A stretch of 42,254 bases of DNA. Source: Alteromonadaceae bacterium (GTDB lineage: Bacteria > Pseudomonadota > Gammaproteobacteria > Pseudomonadales > Oleiphilaceae). The translations under genes and the position numbers were made by a program. The stretch is from contig JABXHG010000181.1 in the NCBI GenBank assembly GCA_013393545.1, forward strand, positions 1-42,254, in the 5' to 3' direction. The notes under the pieces were generated by a model. It saw nothing but the letters and a program-made list of their open reading frames with translations. It did not search any database and was not told the origin of the DNA. Shown piece after piece: positions 20,206-29,636 of this stretch (position 1 is its first letter; every line of letters starts with the position of its first letter).

Positions 20206-20438
20206 TGGAATTGCTGTTTTACACCACGTCTCAATGCCATCTGTGTGAACTGGCCGAAACTCTGCTGGTGCAAACGCCCATGCCCGAACCCATTCCTGTG
20301 GATGTGGTGGATATTGCCCAGTCCGAGGACCTGGTGGAGCGCTACGGCACACGTATTCCGGTGTTACGCCGCAACGACACCGGCGCCGAGCTGGACTGGC
20401 CGTTCAACAAAGACCAGTTACTGACGTTTCTGCAATGA
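20205..20438 (+). CDS. Glutaredoxin-like small protein (DUF836 type)
   Basis: The 77-residue thioredoxin-fold protein has a CHLC redox motif at residues 12-15 after a short beta strand, and the conserved cis-proline region TRIPVLRR. Such proteins are thought to act in disulfide exchange, but no partner is known. The start overlaps the yciK-like stop (TAATG), so translation is likely coupled. yaaA follows after 13 bases. Confidence 0.85.
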   Translation: MELLFYTTSQCHLCELAETLLVQTPMPEPIPVDVVDIAQSEDLVERYGTRIPVLRRNDTGAELDWPFNKDQLLTFLQ

Positions 20439-20451
20439 GGATTTCCCCGTC

Positions 20452-21222
20452 ATGTTGATGATTATTTCCCCCGCCAAAACGCTGGACTATGACAGCCCGT
20501 TGGCGACAGAAACCTACAGCCAGCCGGATTTTCTGGACGATGCCTGCGAGCTGATCGACCAGCTCAAGGAACTGGAGCCGCACCAGGTCAGCAACCTGAT
20601 GAGCATCAGTGATAAGCTCGGCCAGCTTAATGCCGAGCGGTTCCGGAACTGGCACACGCCATTCACTCCGGACAATGCCCGCCAGGCAGTTCTGGCGTTC
20701 AAGGGCGATGTCTACACGGGGCTGGACGCCGAAAGCTTCAGCGAAGACGATTTCAGCTTCGCCCAGCAGCACCTGCGCATGCTTTCCGGCCTGTATGGTC
20801 TGCTCAAGCCACTGGATCTGATGCAGCCTTACCGCCTGGAAATGGGCACCAAATTCGAAAACACCCGTGGCAAGGATCTGTACGCATTCTGGGACAGCAA
20901 AATCACCCGGGCCCTGAACGAGCTATTGGCCGCCGACGACAAAGTGCTGGTAAACCTGGCATCCAACGAATACTTCAAGAGCGTGAAGAAAAAGGAACTG
21001 GACGCCCGGCTGATCACTCCCCAGTTTAAAGACTGGAAAAATGGCCAGTACAAAATGATCAGTTTCTACGCCAAAAAAGCCCGCGGCCTTATGTGCCGCT
21101 ACGCCATCCAGAACCGCATCAGTGATGCCGAAAACCTCAAGGGGTTCAATCTGGACGGCTATTACTTCAGCGAAGACCAATCCGACAACAACAACTGGGT
21201 TTTCCTGCGCGACGAACAGTAA
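20452..21222 (+). CDS. yaaA: Peroxide stress protein YaaA
   Basis: The 256-residue protein matches the YaaA/DUF328 family. It starts [16 protein letters not shown] and contains [22 protein letters not shown] and [11 protein letters not shown]. In E. coli YaaA lowers intracellular free iron and limits DNA damage under peroxide. Length and ends match the family. A ribosome site, GAGGA, lies upstream of the ATG. It belongs to the plus-strand series that began with mtaD. Confidence 0.95.
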   Translation: MLMIISPAKTLDYDSPLATETYSQPDFLDDACELIDQLKELEPHQVSNLMSISDKLGQLNAERFRNWHTPFTPDNARQAVLAFKGDVYTGLDAESFSEDDFSFAQQHLRMLSGLYGLLKPLDLMQPYRLEMGTKFENTRGKDLYAFWDSKITRALNELLAADDKVLVNLASNEYFKSVKKKELDARLITPQFKDWKNGQYKMISFYAKKARGLMCRYAIQNRISDAENLKGFNLDGYYFSEDQSDNNNWVFLRDEQ

Positions 21223-21275
21223 AAGGTTGTTCGCGCACATCATCACACTCATGTTCTGTTGAATTCGGAGACTCC

Positions 21276-21476
21276 ATGAACGAAGCAGTATTTTCCCAGA
21301 TCGCCATGCTGGTGTTTCTGACCGGCCTTATTGCCTGGATGGGATTCATCGTCTGGGATCTGGCAAAGAAGTCCCAGGCCGGCAAATTCGGCACCATGGC
21401 CCTGTTCACCGTCCTCGGTGCCGGCGTGGTGGGTTTCATCGTCAAGACCATCCTGGTCGAGATCATGCAGATCTGA
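21276..21476 (+). CDS. DUF2788 small membrane protein
   Basis: The 66-residue protein has two hydrophobic segments, about residues 8-28 and 42-62, joined by a short basic loop (DLAKKSQAGKFG). It fits the DUF2788 family, which has no known function. GGAG lies six bases before the ATG. It lies between yaaA and rdgC, all on the plus strand. Confidence 0.85.
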   Translation: MNEAVFSQIAMLVFLTGLIAWMGFIVWDLAKKSQAGKFGTMALFTVLGAGVVGFIVKTILVEIMQI

Positions 21477-21525
21477 TCTGCCCCAACCACCCTGATCTGA
21501 CACCGCAACAAGGATATTCAAACCC

Positions 21526-22452
21526 ATGTGGTTTCGTAACGCCCGATTATTTCGATTTAGCAAACCATTCGACATCTCCGCAGAGGAGCTCGAAGAAAAA
21601 CTGCAGGCCGATGCCTTCAAACCCTGTGGCCCGCAGGAAACCACGCGCTCCGGCTGGGTGCCGCCGCTGGGCAAACACGGTGACCAACTGGTGCATAGCG
21701 CCAACGGTTACCACCTGATTGCCTTGCGCAAGGAAGAAAAAATCCTGCCCGGCCCGGTGGTGAAAGAGGCCGTGGAAGAACGCGCCGAGGCCATCGAACT
21801 GGAGCAGAGCCGCAAGGTTCGCCGTAAGGAAAAGGACGAAATCAAGGAACAGGTGATGCTGGAAATGCTGCCTCAGGCCTTTTCCCGTAATCGCCGCTGC
21901 TACGCCTACCTGGCGCCCGAGGATGGCTTTCTGGTGGTGGACGCCGGTTCCGCCAAACAGGCTGACGACCTGGCCTCCACCCTGCGCAAAAGCCTCGGTT
22001 CGCTGCCAGTGCGTCCGCCGGCAGTGGAGCAATCCCCGGCATTCACCTTCACCGGCTGGCTCAATGAAACCGTGGACCACCCGGCCACAGTGGTGCTGGG
22101 CAATGAGTGCGAACTGAAAGACCCGTCCGAAGACGGCGGCGTCGTGCGCTGCAAGGGCCTGGACTTGAAAGCCGAGGAAATCCGCAATCATCTGGATGCC
22201 GGCATGCAGGTCACCAAACTGGCTCTGACCTGGGACGACAACGTCTCGTTTGTGCTGGATGAAGAGCTGGGCATTCGCCGCCTGAAATTCGGCGAAACCC
22301 TGCAGGACCAGCTGGATGAGGTAGACGGCGACGATGCCGTGGCCAAATTCGACGCCGCTTTCACGCTGATGACGCTGGAATTGTCGCGGATGATTCCGGG
22401 CCTGCTGGAGGCCCTCGGTGGTGAAGACCGCTCGGCCATCGTAGAGGAATAA
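21526..22452 (+). CDS. rdgC: Recombination-associated protein RdgC
   Basis: The 308-residue protein matches RdgC (E. coli 303), with the N-terminus MWFRNARLFRF and a C-terminal region with GIRRLKFGETLQDQ. RdgC forms a ring-shaped dimer around double-stranded DNA and limits RecA activity. CAAGGA lies upstream of the ATG. It is the last gene of the plus-strand series and is followed by a hairpin terminator shared with pat. Confidence 0.96.
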   Translation: MWFRNARLFRFSKPFDISAEELEEKLQADAFKPCGPQETTRSGWVPPLGKHGDQLVHSANGYHLIALRKEEKILPGPVVKEAVEERAEAIELEQSRKVRRKEKDEIKEQVMLEMLPQAFSRNRRCYAYLAPEDGFLVVDAGSAKQADDLASTLRKSLGSLPVRPPAVEQSPAFTFTGWLNETVDHPATVVLGNECELKDPSEDGGVVRCKGLDLKAEEIRNHLDAGMQVTKLALTWDDNVSFVLDEELGIRRLKFGETLQDQLDEVDGDDAVAKFDAAFTLMTLELSRMIPGLLEALGGEDRSAIVEE

Positions 22453-22461
22453 AGACCACCT

Positions 22462-22489
22462 GCGGGGCTACCGGTCGCGTATGCCCCGC
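22462..22489. terminator. Hairpin between convergent rdgC and pat
   Basis: GCGGGGC (22462-22468) pairs perfectly with GCCCCGC (22483-22489) across 14 bases, followed by TGTCGTTTT on the plus strand. It lies in the gap between two converging stop codons. Confidence 0.6.
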
Positions 22490-22504
22490 TGTCGTTTTCC
22501 CGCT

Positions 22505-25243
22505 TCAGTGTTTCTTAAGCTGTTCCTTCTGCCAGTCACTTTGCGGCTCGTTAAGCTGCAGCCGTAACTCCATCACATCCTCTTCATGGTTATAGCGGAT
22601 ATCAAACCCCAGATGTTCTGCCAGCTGTAACATGGGCTGGTTGTCTGCCAGAACATCGCCCACCATCTCGATCGTGCCCCGGGCACGACAATAATTGATC
22701 ATCTTCCGCATCAGCCGCAGCCCCAGGCCTTCGCCTTTCATGCGATCATCCACCATGACCGCAAATTCACAGCGTAAGTTGTCGGCGTCTGTCCAGGTGC
22801 GCACGGTGCCCAGCGTCTCCTCGCCACTGCCGCCTTCACGCCGGGCATTGGCGATAAACACCATTTCCCGGTCGTAGTCGATTTGCACCATCTGGGCCAC
22901 GTCTTCCCGGGAAAAGTGTTTGCGGTACTGGAAAAACCGGTAGCGAATGGATTCCGGCGACTGGTGCTCGTGAAACTCCCGGTGCGCCGGCTCGTCTTCC
23001 GCCAGCACCGGGCGAATAATCACCCGCCGACCGGATTTTGGCAGCACAATCCATTCTTCCAGTTCACGCGGATAAGGCTGGATAATGGGTTTGCCGGGTG
23101 TCTCGTCCAGATCGATGGCCACATTAACGGCCACCGCGCCCCGACCATTGAACAACAGGGGCGAAATTTCCAGCCCGCGAATTTCCGGCATATCAATGGC
23201 CATCTGGGACAGGGTCACCAGGGTTTCGGAGACCGCACGAATGTCTTCCTGCGGGCGCAGGCTGTGCTCTTCCAGCAACCGGTACATGTAGGTACGCCGC
23301 AGCAGCTCCCGGGCCAATACCATGTTCAGCGGCGGCAGGGCAATTTGCCGGTCGGTCATCACACTGACCTGGGCACCGGCTGCGCCGCACACCACCAGGG
23401 GGCCGTAAACCTCGTCACGGGTGATACCGACACTGAATTCAATGCCGCCCACATGCTGGTAGGAGTGCTGCACGGAAAAACCCAGAAAACCGCTGTCGGG
23501 GAAATGCTTTAAATACTCGTCCATCAACGCATGACAGCCCTCAATAATGCCCTGCTCGTTATCGAGCTTGCGTAAGATGCCCTTGTACCGACGCTGGGAG
23601 GGACTCAGTTCCATGAACGGATGACAGGCATCCTGATGCAACACGGTAATATCAATGGGGCGGCGCTCGATGGCGAATACCTGCAGCACTTCTTCCACGT
23701 CGTCGCAATACATGGTGTCGACGGTACTGATGCCATAGTCCCGGATCACACTGCGGGCTTCGCGATTCGACAAATAGGACCGATCCCGGGCAAGCGCCCG
23801 GGTCAGCACCCGGCGGGTATCGCTATGGTCGGCAAAATGGTCGGTGAACGATTCCGGCGTTTCGGTCAACAGTCGTTGGAAACGCTGATGGCGAACATGC
23901 TGCATGAACGCCATCACCGCCTTTTCCGGGTTGAAAAACGATGGCAGCCCGGCACGATAAAACACATCCCGGGATTCCATCACCGTGCTCTGCCCCAGCC
24001 AGCAGGTAAACACATTCAGGCGCCTGCCTTTCGCCGCTTCCACTACCGCATTGGCGGTTTCGAGACTGTTGCCGGTCAGCGTCGGCGCATACATCACCAG
24101 CACGTTGGCTATGCCAGGGTCTTTAGCCAGTATTTCAATGGCCTGTGCATAGATTTCGGGCGTGGCGTCGTAGTTCAGATCAATCGGATTCTTGCGGGTC
24201 CAGTACGGCGGCAGAATTTCCGAGAGGGCGTCAACGGTCTCATCCGAAAGCTGCGCCAGCTCACCGCCCAGATCCGCCAGCCGGTCGACCGCCAGAACCC
24301 CCGGGCCGACACCATTGCCCATGATTGCCAGGGATTCGCGGCGCAGCGGGCGCATACGGGTCAGGGTTTCCAGGGCATCAAACATCTGGCCCAGCCCGTC
24401 CACTCTCAACACACCGGCGCGCTGCAACATGGCATCGAAGATCGGATCGCTGCGCCGGATGCCGGCCGGTAGCTGATGCGGCTCCCACTCCGATGCCGGC
24501 ACCCTGCCCGATTTCACCGCAATCACCGGTTTGGTGCGCGAGGCCACCCGTACCGCCGACATGAACCGCCGGGGGTTGGGAATGTTTTCCATGTGCAGCA
24601 AAATGGCGCGGGTCTGGGTATCCTGGGCCAGGTAATCAATGAGGTCATCGTGGCCGATATCCATGCCATCGCCCAGGGTCAGAAAATAGGAAAACCCCAC
24701 ACCCCGGGCATAGGCCCAGTCCAGCACCGAGCTGGCAATGGCGCCGGACTGCCCGACAAACGCCACTTTCCCTGGCAAGGTGCCCATGTGAGCGTAGGTG
24801 GCATTGAGCTTTCTGCCGGGCACTATAAGCCCGATGGTATTGGGACCAAGCACTCGCAGGCCGGTTTTCCGGGCCGCCTCGCGCACCGAGTACATCAGCG
24901 GCTTGCCACTCTTGCTGTGGGTGCGGGACATGCCACCGGTCATGACAATCGCCGTGCGCACACCAATCTCGCCCAGCCGGCGAATCACCCGTGGCACGGT
25001 GACCGGCGGTGTGCAGACAATCGCCAGCTCCGGGACAAAATCCAGCTCACCGATGCGGCTGTGGCAAGGCAAACCGTACACATCCTTGTAGCCCCGGCGG
25101 TTCACCACCTCCAACCGGCCCGGATAGTCTCCTTCCAGCAGGTTGCGAACCACCACGCCACCCAGATTTCTCGACCGCTCCGAGGCCCCGACCACGGCAA
25201 TGGACTGCGGGTTAAACAGGCTTTCCAGATAGCGGGTACTCAC
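22505..25243 (-). CDS. Bifunctional acyl-CoA synthetase-like / GNAT protein, Pat-type lysine acetyltransferase
   Basis: The 912-residue protein starts with a CoA-binding domain (SIAVVGASERSRNLGG, residues ~12-130). A succinyl-CoA-ligase-like region follows (~150-460), then an ATP-grasp-type region (~480-720) and a C-terminal GNAT domain (~740-900) with the CoA loop RMKGEGLGLRLM. This is the architecture of PatZ/YfiQ, which acetylates lysines of metabolic enzymes such as acetyl-CoA synthetase; the synthetase-like part is usually regulatory rather than catalytic. The start is GTG at 25243 with GGGAG upstream. It is divergent from a histone-deacetylase-family gene, 163 bases away. Confidence 0.88.
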   Translation of the reverse strand: MSTRYLESLFNPQSIAVVGASERSRNLGGVVVRNLLEGDYPGRLEVVNRRGYKDVYGLPCHSRIGELDFVPELAIVCTPPVTVPRVIRRLGEIGVRTAIVMTGGMSRTHSKSGKPLMYSVREAARKTGLRVLGPNTIGLIVPGRKLNATYAHMGTLPGKVAFVGQSGAIASSVLDWAYARGVGFSYFLTLGDGMDIGHDDLIDYLAQDTQTRAILLHMENIPNPRRFMSAVRVASRTKPVIAVKSGRVPASEWEPHQLPAGIRRSDPIFDAMLQRAGVLRVDGLGQMFDALETLTRMRPLRRESLAIMGNGVGPGVLAVDRLADLGGELAQLSDETVDALSEILPPYWTRKNPIDLNYDATPEIYAQAIEILAKDPGIANVLVMYAPTLTGNSLETANAVVEAAKGRRLNVFTCWLGQSTVMESRDVFYRAGLPSFFNPEKAVMAFMQHVRHQRFQRLLTETPESFTDHFADHSDTRRVLTRALARDRSYLSNREARSVIRDYGISTVDTMYCDDVEEVLQVFAIERRPIDITVLHQDACHPFMELSPSQRRYKGILRKLDNEQGIIEGCHALMDEYLKHFPDSGFLGFSVQHSYQHVGGIEFSVGITRDEVYGPLVVCGAAGAQVSVMTDRQIALPPLNMVLARELLRRTYMYRLLEEHSLRPQEDIRAVSETLVTLSQMAIDMPEIRGLEISPLLFNGRGAVAVNVAIDLDETPGKPIIQPYPRELEEWIVLPKSGRRVIIRPVLAEDEPAHREFHEHQSPESIRYRFFQYRKHFSREDVAQMVQIDYDREMVFIANARREGGSGEETLGTVRTWTDADNLRCEFAVMVDDRMKGEGLGLRLMRKMINYCRARGTIEMVGDVLADNQPMLQLAEHLGFDIRYNHEEDVMELRLQLNEPQSDWQKEQLKKH

Positions 25244-25406
25244 GTTCTCTCTCCCTGACGCCGGGTGTTAAACCACTATCTTAACGCAGATCCCGCCCGG
25301 TGGATGCCCGCAGGCGAATCGCAACACGCAGGACAGGCTTTACCCTCGCCTGATACCATGGCTCCCTGTTCAACCAACGGTTCCATTCAGGTTCGGGTCC
25401 CGGCTC

Positions 25407-26339
25407 ATGACAACGGCTTTTTATTCCCACGACGACTGCATGAAACACGACATGGGCCCGGACCATCCCGAGAGCCCGGAGCGCCTTTCCCACATTCTCG
25501 CCCGCCTGGCGGACACGCCGCTGGCCCAGGAACTGCAATGGATCCGCCCGGACGAGATCACCCGGGAGCAATTACTAACGGTGCACCCGGAAAGCTACCT
25601 GCGCCAGCTGGAGGAATTGCAGCCAGCGCACGGCCGGGTGTTTACCGATGAAGAAACCGCCATGACCCCCACCACCCTACGGGCGGCCCGGCTGGCGGCC
25701 GGCGCCTGCGTACAGGCGGTTGACCGGGTAATGGCGGGACAATCCCGCAATGCTTTCGCCTGCGTGCGACCGCCGGGACACCATGCCGAACGCACCCGCT
25801 CCATGGGCTTTTGCTTCTATAACAACCCGGCGCTGGCCGCCCAACGCGCACTGGCCCACGATGATATCGAGCGCGTGGCCATCATCGATTTTGATGTGCA
25901 CCAGGGCAACGGTACCGTGGATATCGTGGGTGGCGACGAACGCATACTCATGTGCTCCAGCTTCCAGCACCCGTTTTTTCCTCACTCTCATGTTTACCGA
26001 CAGGCGGGCAACATTATCAATGTGCCCATTGAAGCCGGCTGTGGCTCGGAAGATTATCGTAAACAGGTGATGGACGCCTGGCAGGAACCATTGCGTGCCT
26101 TCAAACCACAATTACTGGTGGTCTCGGCGGGCTTCGATGGCCACCGACTGGACCCGATGGGTGAACTGAATCTGGAAACGGATGATTTCCGCTGGCTGAG
26201 CCAATGGCTGGTGGACCTGGCCGAGGAGTTCGCGGATGGCCGCCTGGTATCCATGTTGGAAGGGGGATATCACATGGGCGCGCTGTGTGACAGCGTGATC
26301 GCCCATCTTGAGGTACTAACGACCGCCCGGGCGGGCTGA
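25407..26339 (+). CDS. Histone deacetylase family protein (class II-like)
   Basis: The 310-residue protein has the histone-deacetylase fold motifs: paired His125/His126 in RPPGHHAE, zinc ligands Asp163 and His165 in DFDVHQGNGT, and Asp244 in SAGFDGHRLDP. All catalytic residues are present, so it should be an active zinc deacetylase. Bacterial members act on acetyl-lysine, acetylpolyamines or other acylated amines; the substrate is not known. It is divergent from the Pat-type acetyltransferase gene and converges with motY after 15 bases. Confidence 0.92.
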   Translation: MTTAFYSHDDCMKHDMGPDHPESPERLSHILARLADTPLAQELQWIRPDEITREQLLTVHPESYLRQLEELQPAHGRVFTDEETAMTPTTLRAARLAAGACVQAVDRVMAGQSRNAFACVRPPGHHAERTRSMGFCFYNNPALAAQRALAHDDIERVAIIDFDVHQGNGTVDIVGGDERILMCSSFQHPFFPHSHVYRQAGNIINVPIEAGCGSEDYRKQVMDAWQEPLRAFKPQLLVVSAGFDGHRLDPMGELNLETDDFRWLSQWLVDLAEEFADGRLVSMLEGGYHMGALCDSVIAHLEVLTTARAG

Positions 26340-26354
26340 CCGCATCAACTTTAC

Positions 26355-27311
26355 CTAGCCGGAGAAATCCTCGGCACCGGCATTGGCCTGCTGGAATTCT
26401 GGCCGCTCGCCCTGGCGTTGAACACGAATATTCACCCGCCGGTTATCAGCCGGCCGCCGCGAAGCGGGATACTGGTCGGCGTGGGCCCGGATGGTCATCA
26501 TGTCTCGGCTAACCCCCCGGGATTCCAGATAGTCAGCCACCACTTGGGCACGCTCCTCGGACAGGGCGCGGTTGTCAATGCGGCTTCCCACGCTGTCGGA
26601 GTGGCCATCCACAAACACCCGCTCGACTGCCGGGTCAGCCAGCACAAAGGTCGCCACCTTGTCGAGCCATCGCCTGTCTGCATCAGACAAGCGGGTACTG
26701 GCACTGGCAAAGGGAATTCGAGAGCGGTGTACCTGCTCGTAGTTCACCGGCAACAGGGTCTGGATGCATTCGCGGTATCCGGACCAGGGTCTGGCAAAAT
26801 TCACATTCGACAACTGAACCCGCACCAGACCATCCTGATAGCGGGACTGACGGCTCAGCGTCGGGCGCATGCCGTCCAGCAACCCCTGCACCACCGCCAT
26901 GGCTTCCCGGTTACCCAGGCGAACGGTTCGGCGCTCGGACGACACATTCACCGCACCAATGGCCCGGGGCGCCACACCGGGACGCCAGGCCGGCGCCTCC
27001 ACCACCAGCCGCCCCTGCCCGGGGCTCATCACCGGGGTATCGGTTTCCAGATAAAAATTCAGCTGTTCGCCGGCACGGTGCCGGAATACCGCCCGGCCGT
27101 AGCCCGGTACGTCGTGTACCAGCGAGCACTCAAAAATGGATTCGGACAAATACCACTGACTGTTCTCGATACCGGCACCGTAGCTGGCGGCCAGCGCCTG
27201 CCCGGCCATCACCGGCAACAGCGCCGTGCCGCACAGCGCCGCCAGGTGCTGCCGGAGCCGGCGCCTGAGCGGTTGCCTGTAAGAAGGGCGAAACCCTTTA
27301 GCCATAGTCAT
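26355..27311 (-). CDS. motY: Flagellar sodium-motor protein MotY
   Basis: About 318 residues: a basic, hydrophobic signal sequence ending near GQALA, then a MotY-specific N-terminal domain ([17 protein letters not shown]). A C-terminal OmpA-like peptidoglycan-binding domain follows, about 190-300 ([28 protein letters not shown]). MotY forms part of the T ring that anchors the sodium-driven stator. The position next to pyrC and rnt matches Pseudomonas motY. The start is uncertain: ATGs at 27350, 27311 and 27305 are all possible and none has a strong ribosome site; 27311 gives the more typical signal peptide. Confidence 0.88.
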   Translation of the reverse strand: MTMAKGFRPSYRQPLRRRLRQHLAALCGTALLPVMAGQALAASYGAGIENSQWYLSESIFECSLVHDVPGYGRAVFRHRAGEQLNFYLETDTPVMSPGQGRLVVEAPAWRPGVAPRAIGAVNVSSERRTVRLGNREAMAVVQGLLDGMRPTLSRQSRYQDGLVRVQLSNVNFARPWSGYRECIQTLLPVNYEQVHRSRIPFASASTRLSDADRRWLDKVATFVLADPAVERVFVDGHSDSVGSRIDNRALSEERAQVVADYLESRGVSRDMMTIRAHADQYPASRRPADNRRVNIRVQRQGERPEFQQANAGAEDFSG

Positions 27312-27429
27312 GTCCCGAGAAATACAACCAGAATGTTCGACAAAAACCATCAACTCTCAGGGTAACGGCACCGGCTGCCATTACTTGAGCCCGGCAAAGC
27401 ACAGAGCAAACATTCGCCCTGCCTTCTGG

Positions 27430-27471
27430 TATACTTCGGCAAAATTTTTTGGCTGCTATGCGGATGACCTC
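27430..27471 (+). promoter_or_regulatory. pyrC promoter and start region with A4T6GG tract
   Basis: TATACT at 27430-27435 is a good -10. Six bases after it comes AAAATTTTTTGG (27441-27452), placing a run of six Ts directly at the likely transcription start. The -35 is poor. The layout is like the UTP-sensitive start of E. coli codBA, which begins GATTTTTTGG. The leader to the ATG would be about 30 bases. Confidence 0.5.
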
Positions 27472-28503
27472 ATGACCAGACAATTGACCATCACCCGCCC
27501 GGACGACTGGCACTTACACGTGCGCGACGGCGAAGTGCTTAACAGCGTAGTGCCGGCCACCGCCGCCTGCTTCGGCCGGGCCATTATCATGCCCAACCTG
27601 GCGCCACCGGTGACCGATACCAAAGCCGCTCTGGCGTATCGGGAGCGCATTCTGTCAGCTGCCGGCGACACCAGCTTCGAGCCGCTGATGACCCTGTACC
27701 TGACCGAAAGCACCACGCCGGAGACCATCCGCGAGGCCAAAGCCGCCGGTATTATCGCCGCCAAGCTTTACCCGGCCGGGGCTACCACCAACTCCGCGTC
27801 CGGTGTGACCGATATTCGCAACATCTACCCGGTGCTGGAAGCCATGGCCGAATGCGGCATGCTGCTACTGGTGCACGGCGAGGTTACCGACGGCGACATT
27901 GATATCTTTGACCGGGAAAAGGTCTTCCTGGAGCGGGTGCTGGCGCCAACGCTGGCCGATTTCCCGAACCTGAAAGTGGTGCTGGAGCACATTACCACCG
28001 CCGATTCCGTGGCGTTTGTCCGCAACCACCAGGGCGACAACCTGGGCGCCACCCTCACGCCCCAGCATTTGATGTACAACCGCAACAACATGCTGGTGGG
28101 CGGCATTCGCCCGCACCTGTACTGCCTACCCATTCTCAAGCGCAACCAGCACCAGAAAGCCCTGCGTGAAGCGGTGGCCAGCGGCGACCCGCGCTTTTTC
28201 CTGGGCACCGATTCCGCCCCGCATGCACAGGACAAAAAAGAAGCGGCCTGCGGCTGCGCCGGTTGCTATTCCGCTTACGGCGCCATTGGTTTGTACGCCG
28301 ACATTTTTGACGAGCTGGGCATCCTGGACAAATTCGAAGCCTTCGCCAGTCACAACGGTCCGGATTTCTACGGCCTGCCCAGGAACACCGACACCATTAC
28401 CCTGGTGCGCGAGCCCTGGACCATGCCCGAACAGCTGCCACTGGCAGACGGCCACATTGTGCCTCTAAAAGCGGGTGAAACCGTTAACTGGCGCCTGGCG
28501 TAA
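27472..28503 (+). CDS. pyrC: Dihydroorotase PyrC
   Basis: The 343-residue class II dihydroorotase (E. coli 348) closes carbamoyl-aspartate to dihydroorotate in pyrimidine synthesis. Metal and substrate residues are visible: His14 and His16 in DWHLHVRDG, carboxylated Lys98 in AAKLYPAG, later histidines in LVHGEV and VLEHITT, and the aspartate in GTDSAPH. I start it at the ATG at 27472, where [16 protein letters not shown] gives the family N-terminus; the frame continues 54 codons further upstream, across the -10, and is not coding there. It is divergent from motY and followed by rnt. Confidence 0.96.
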   Translation: MTRQLTITRPDDWHLHVRDGEVLNSVVPATAACFGRAIIMPNLAPPVTDTKAALAYRERILSAAGDTSFEPLMTLYLTESTTPETIREAKAAGIIAAKLYPAGATTNSASGVTDIRNIYPVLEAMAECGMLLLVHGEVTDGDIDIFDREKVFLERVLAPTLADFPNLKVVLEHITTADSVAFVRNHQGDNLGATLTPQHLMYNRNNMLVGGIRPHLYCLPILKRNQHQKALREAVASGDPRFFLGTDSAPHAQDKKEAACGCAGCYSAYGAIGLYADIFDELGILDKFEAFASHNGPDFYGLPRNTDTITLVREPWTMPEQLPLADGHIVPLKAGETVNWRLA

Positions 28504-28541
28504 CACACCTACACATTTATAACGGCAACATCGGAGTTCGA

Positions 28542-29216
28542 GTGTCAGACGAAAACAAACAGCCCCATCCCCTGTCCCGGCGTTTCCGGGGCTTTTTACC
28601 GGTGGTGGTCGACGTTGAAACCGCCGGCTTCAACGCCGAGCGAGATGCCCTGCTGGAAATTGCCGCCGTGATGCTCACCATGGACGACGGCTGGCTGGTG
28701 AGAGGCGAAACCCACGTACAGCAGATTGATCCGTTCGAGGGAGCCAACCTGGAACAGTCGGCGCTGGATTTTACCGGCATCGACCCCTGGAGCCTGGACC
28801 GGGAAGCGGTGCCCGAACGCGAAGGGCTGAGCGAAATCTTCCTGCCCATCCGCAAGGCCGTGAAAGCCCACGACTGTAAACGTGCGGTGCTGGTGGGCCA
28901 CAATGCCACGTTTGATCATAACTTCGTGTTTGCCGCCGCACTGCGCGCGGACATCAAGCGTAACCCGTTCCATCCGTTCTCCACCTTCGATACCGCCACC
29001 CTGGCCGGTCTGGCCTACGGCCACACGGTACTGGCCCAGGCCTGCAAACTGGCGGGCATTCCGTTCAGCAATAAAGAGGCGCACTCCGCCGCCTACGATG
29101 CAGAAAAAACCGCTGATTTATTCTGCGCCATCGTGAACCGCTGGAAAGCACTGGGTGGTTTTCCGCCGCCGGCCATAGAACCTGCAGCCGACACTGACGA
29201 AAACACCCCATCCTGA
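28542..29216 (+). CDS. rnt: Ribonuclease T
   Basis: The 224-residue DEDD exonuclease has Asp24 and Glu26 in [10 protein letters not shown], an Asp in [10 protein letters not shown], and His/Asp in [14 protein letters not shown]. RNase T trims 3' ends of tRNA and other stable RNAs. The start is GTG at 28542 with GGAG seven bases upstream. It follows pyrC by 38 bases, the same order as in Pseudomonas. Confidence 0.96.
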   Translation: MSDENKQPHPLSRRFRGFLPVVVDVETAGFNAERDALLEIAAVMLTMDDGWLVRGETHVQQIDPFEGANLEQSALDFTGIDPWSLDREAVPEREGLSEIFLPIRKAVKAHDCKRAVLVGHNATFDHNFVFAAALRADIKRNPFHPFSTFDTATLAGLAYGHTVLAQACKLAGIPFSNKEAHSAAYDAEKTADLFCAIVNRWKALGGFPPPAIEPAADTDENTPS

Positions 29217-29291
29217 TATCACGCGCCGGGAACTTCCCGTGCCCGGCCGCGTCTCAATTCCCACGCATTATACGATCCGGACCCGATTTTC

Positions 29292-29588
29292 ATGACTGAC
29301 CAAGCCAATACCGAACGCTACATTGCCATTGCCCGGGCCTGCCTGAAGGCCATTAACGACACCGCCACCGACAACGGCTCCCGGGAGGAGAAAATTCAAG
29401 CGGTATACCAGGCCATTGATACCGCGTTTCAGGCCGAGTTTTCCGAATACCAGCAGAACATCGCCATTATGGCCACGGTACTTGAACGGATTGCAGCCGG
29501 TGATTTAAGCGCCGACAAGGCCGCCGAACTGGCCCGGCAAACCCTGGAACAGCAACCAAACGCCGGCAACAACGCCCGGGTACACTGA
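29292..29588 (+). CDS. Conserved-looking hypothetical protein, 98 residues
   Basis: I do not recognise this protein. It is acidic and all helical by appearance, with no cysteine motif, signal peptide or membrane segment. The centre (AVYQAIDTAFQAEFSEYQQ) and LERIAAGDLSADKAAELARQ suggest a helical bundle. It lies 75 bases after rnt in the same direction, preceded by a possible -10 (TATACG). Codon use matches its neighbours, which supports a real gene. Confidence 0.65.
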   Translation: MTDQANTERYIAIARACLKAINDTATDNGSREEKIQAVYQAIDTAFQAEFSEYQQNIAIMATVLERIAAGDLSADKAAELARQTLEQQPNAGNNARVH

Positions 29589-29636
29589 CCCCGGCCCACT
29601 TGCCCGCGACGACAATCTTTAACAATGAGGGGCTTT

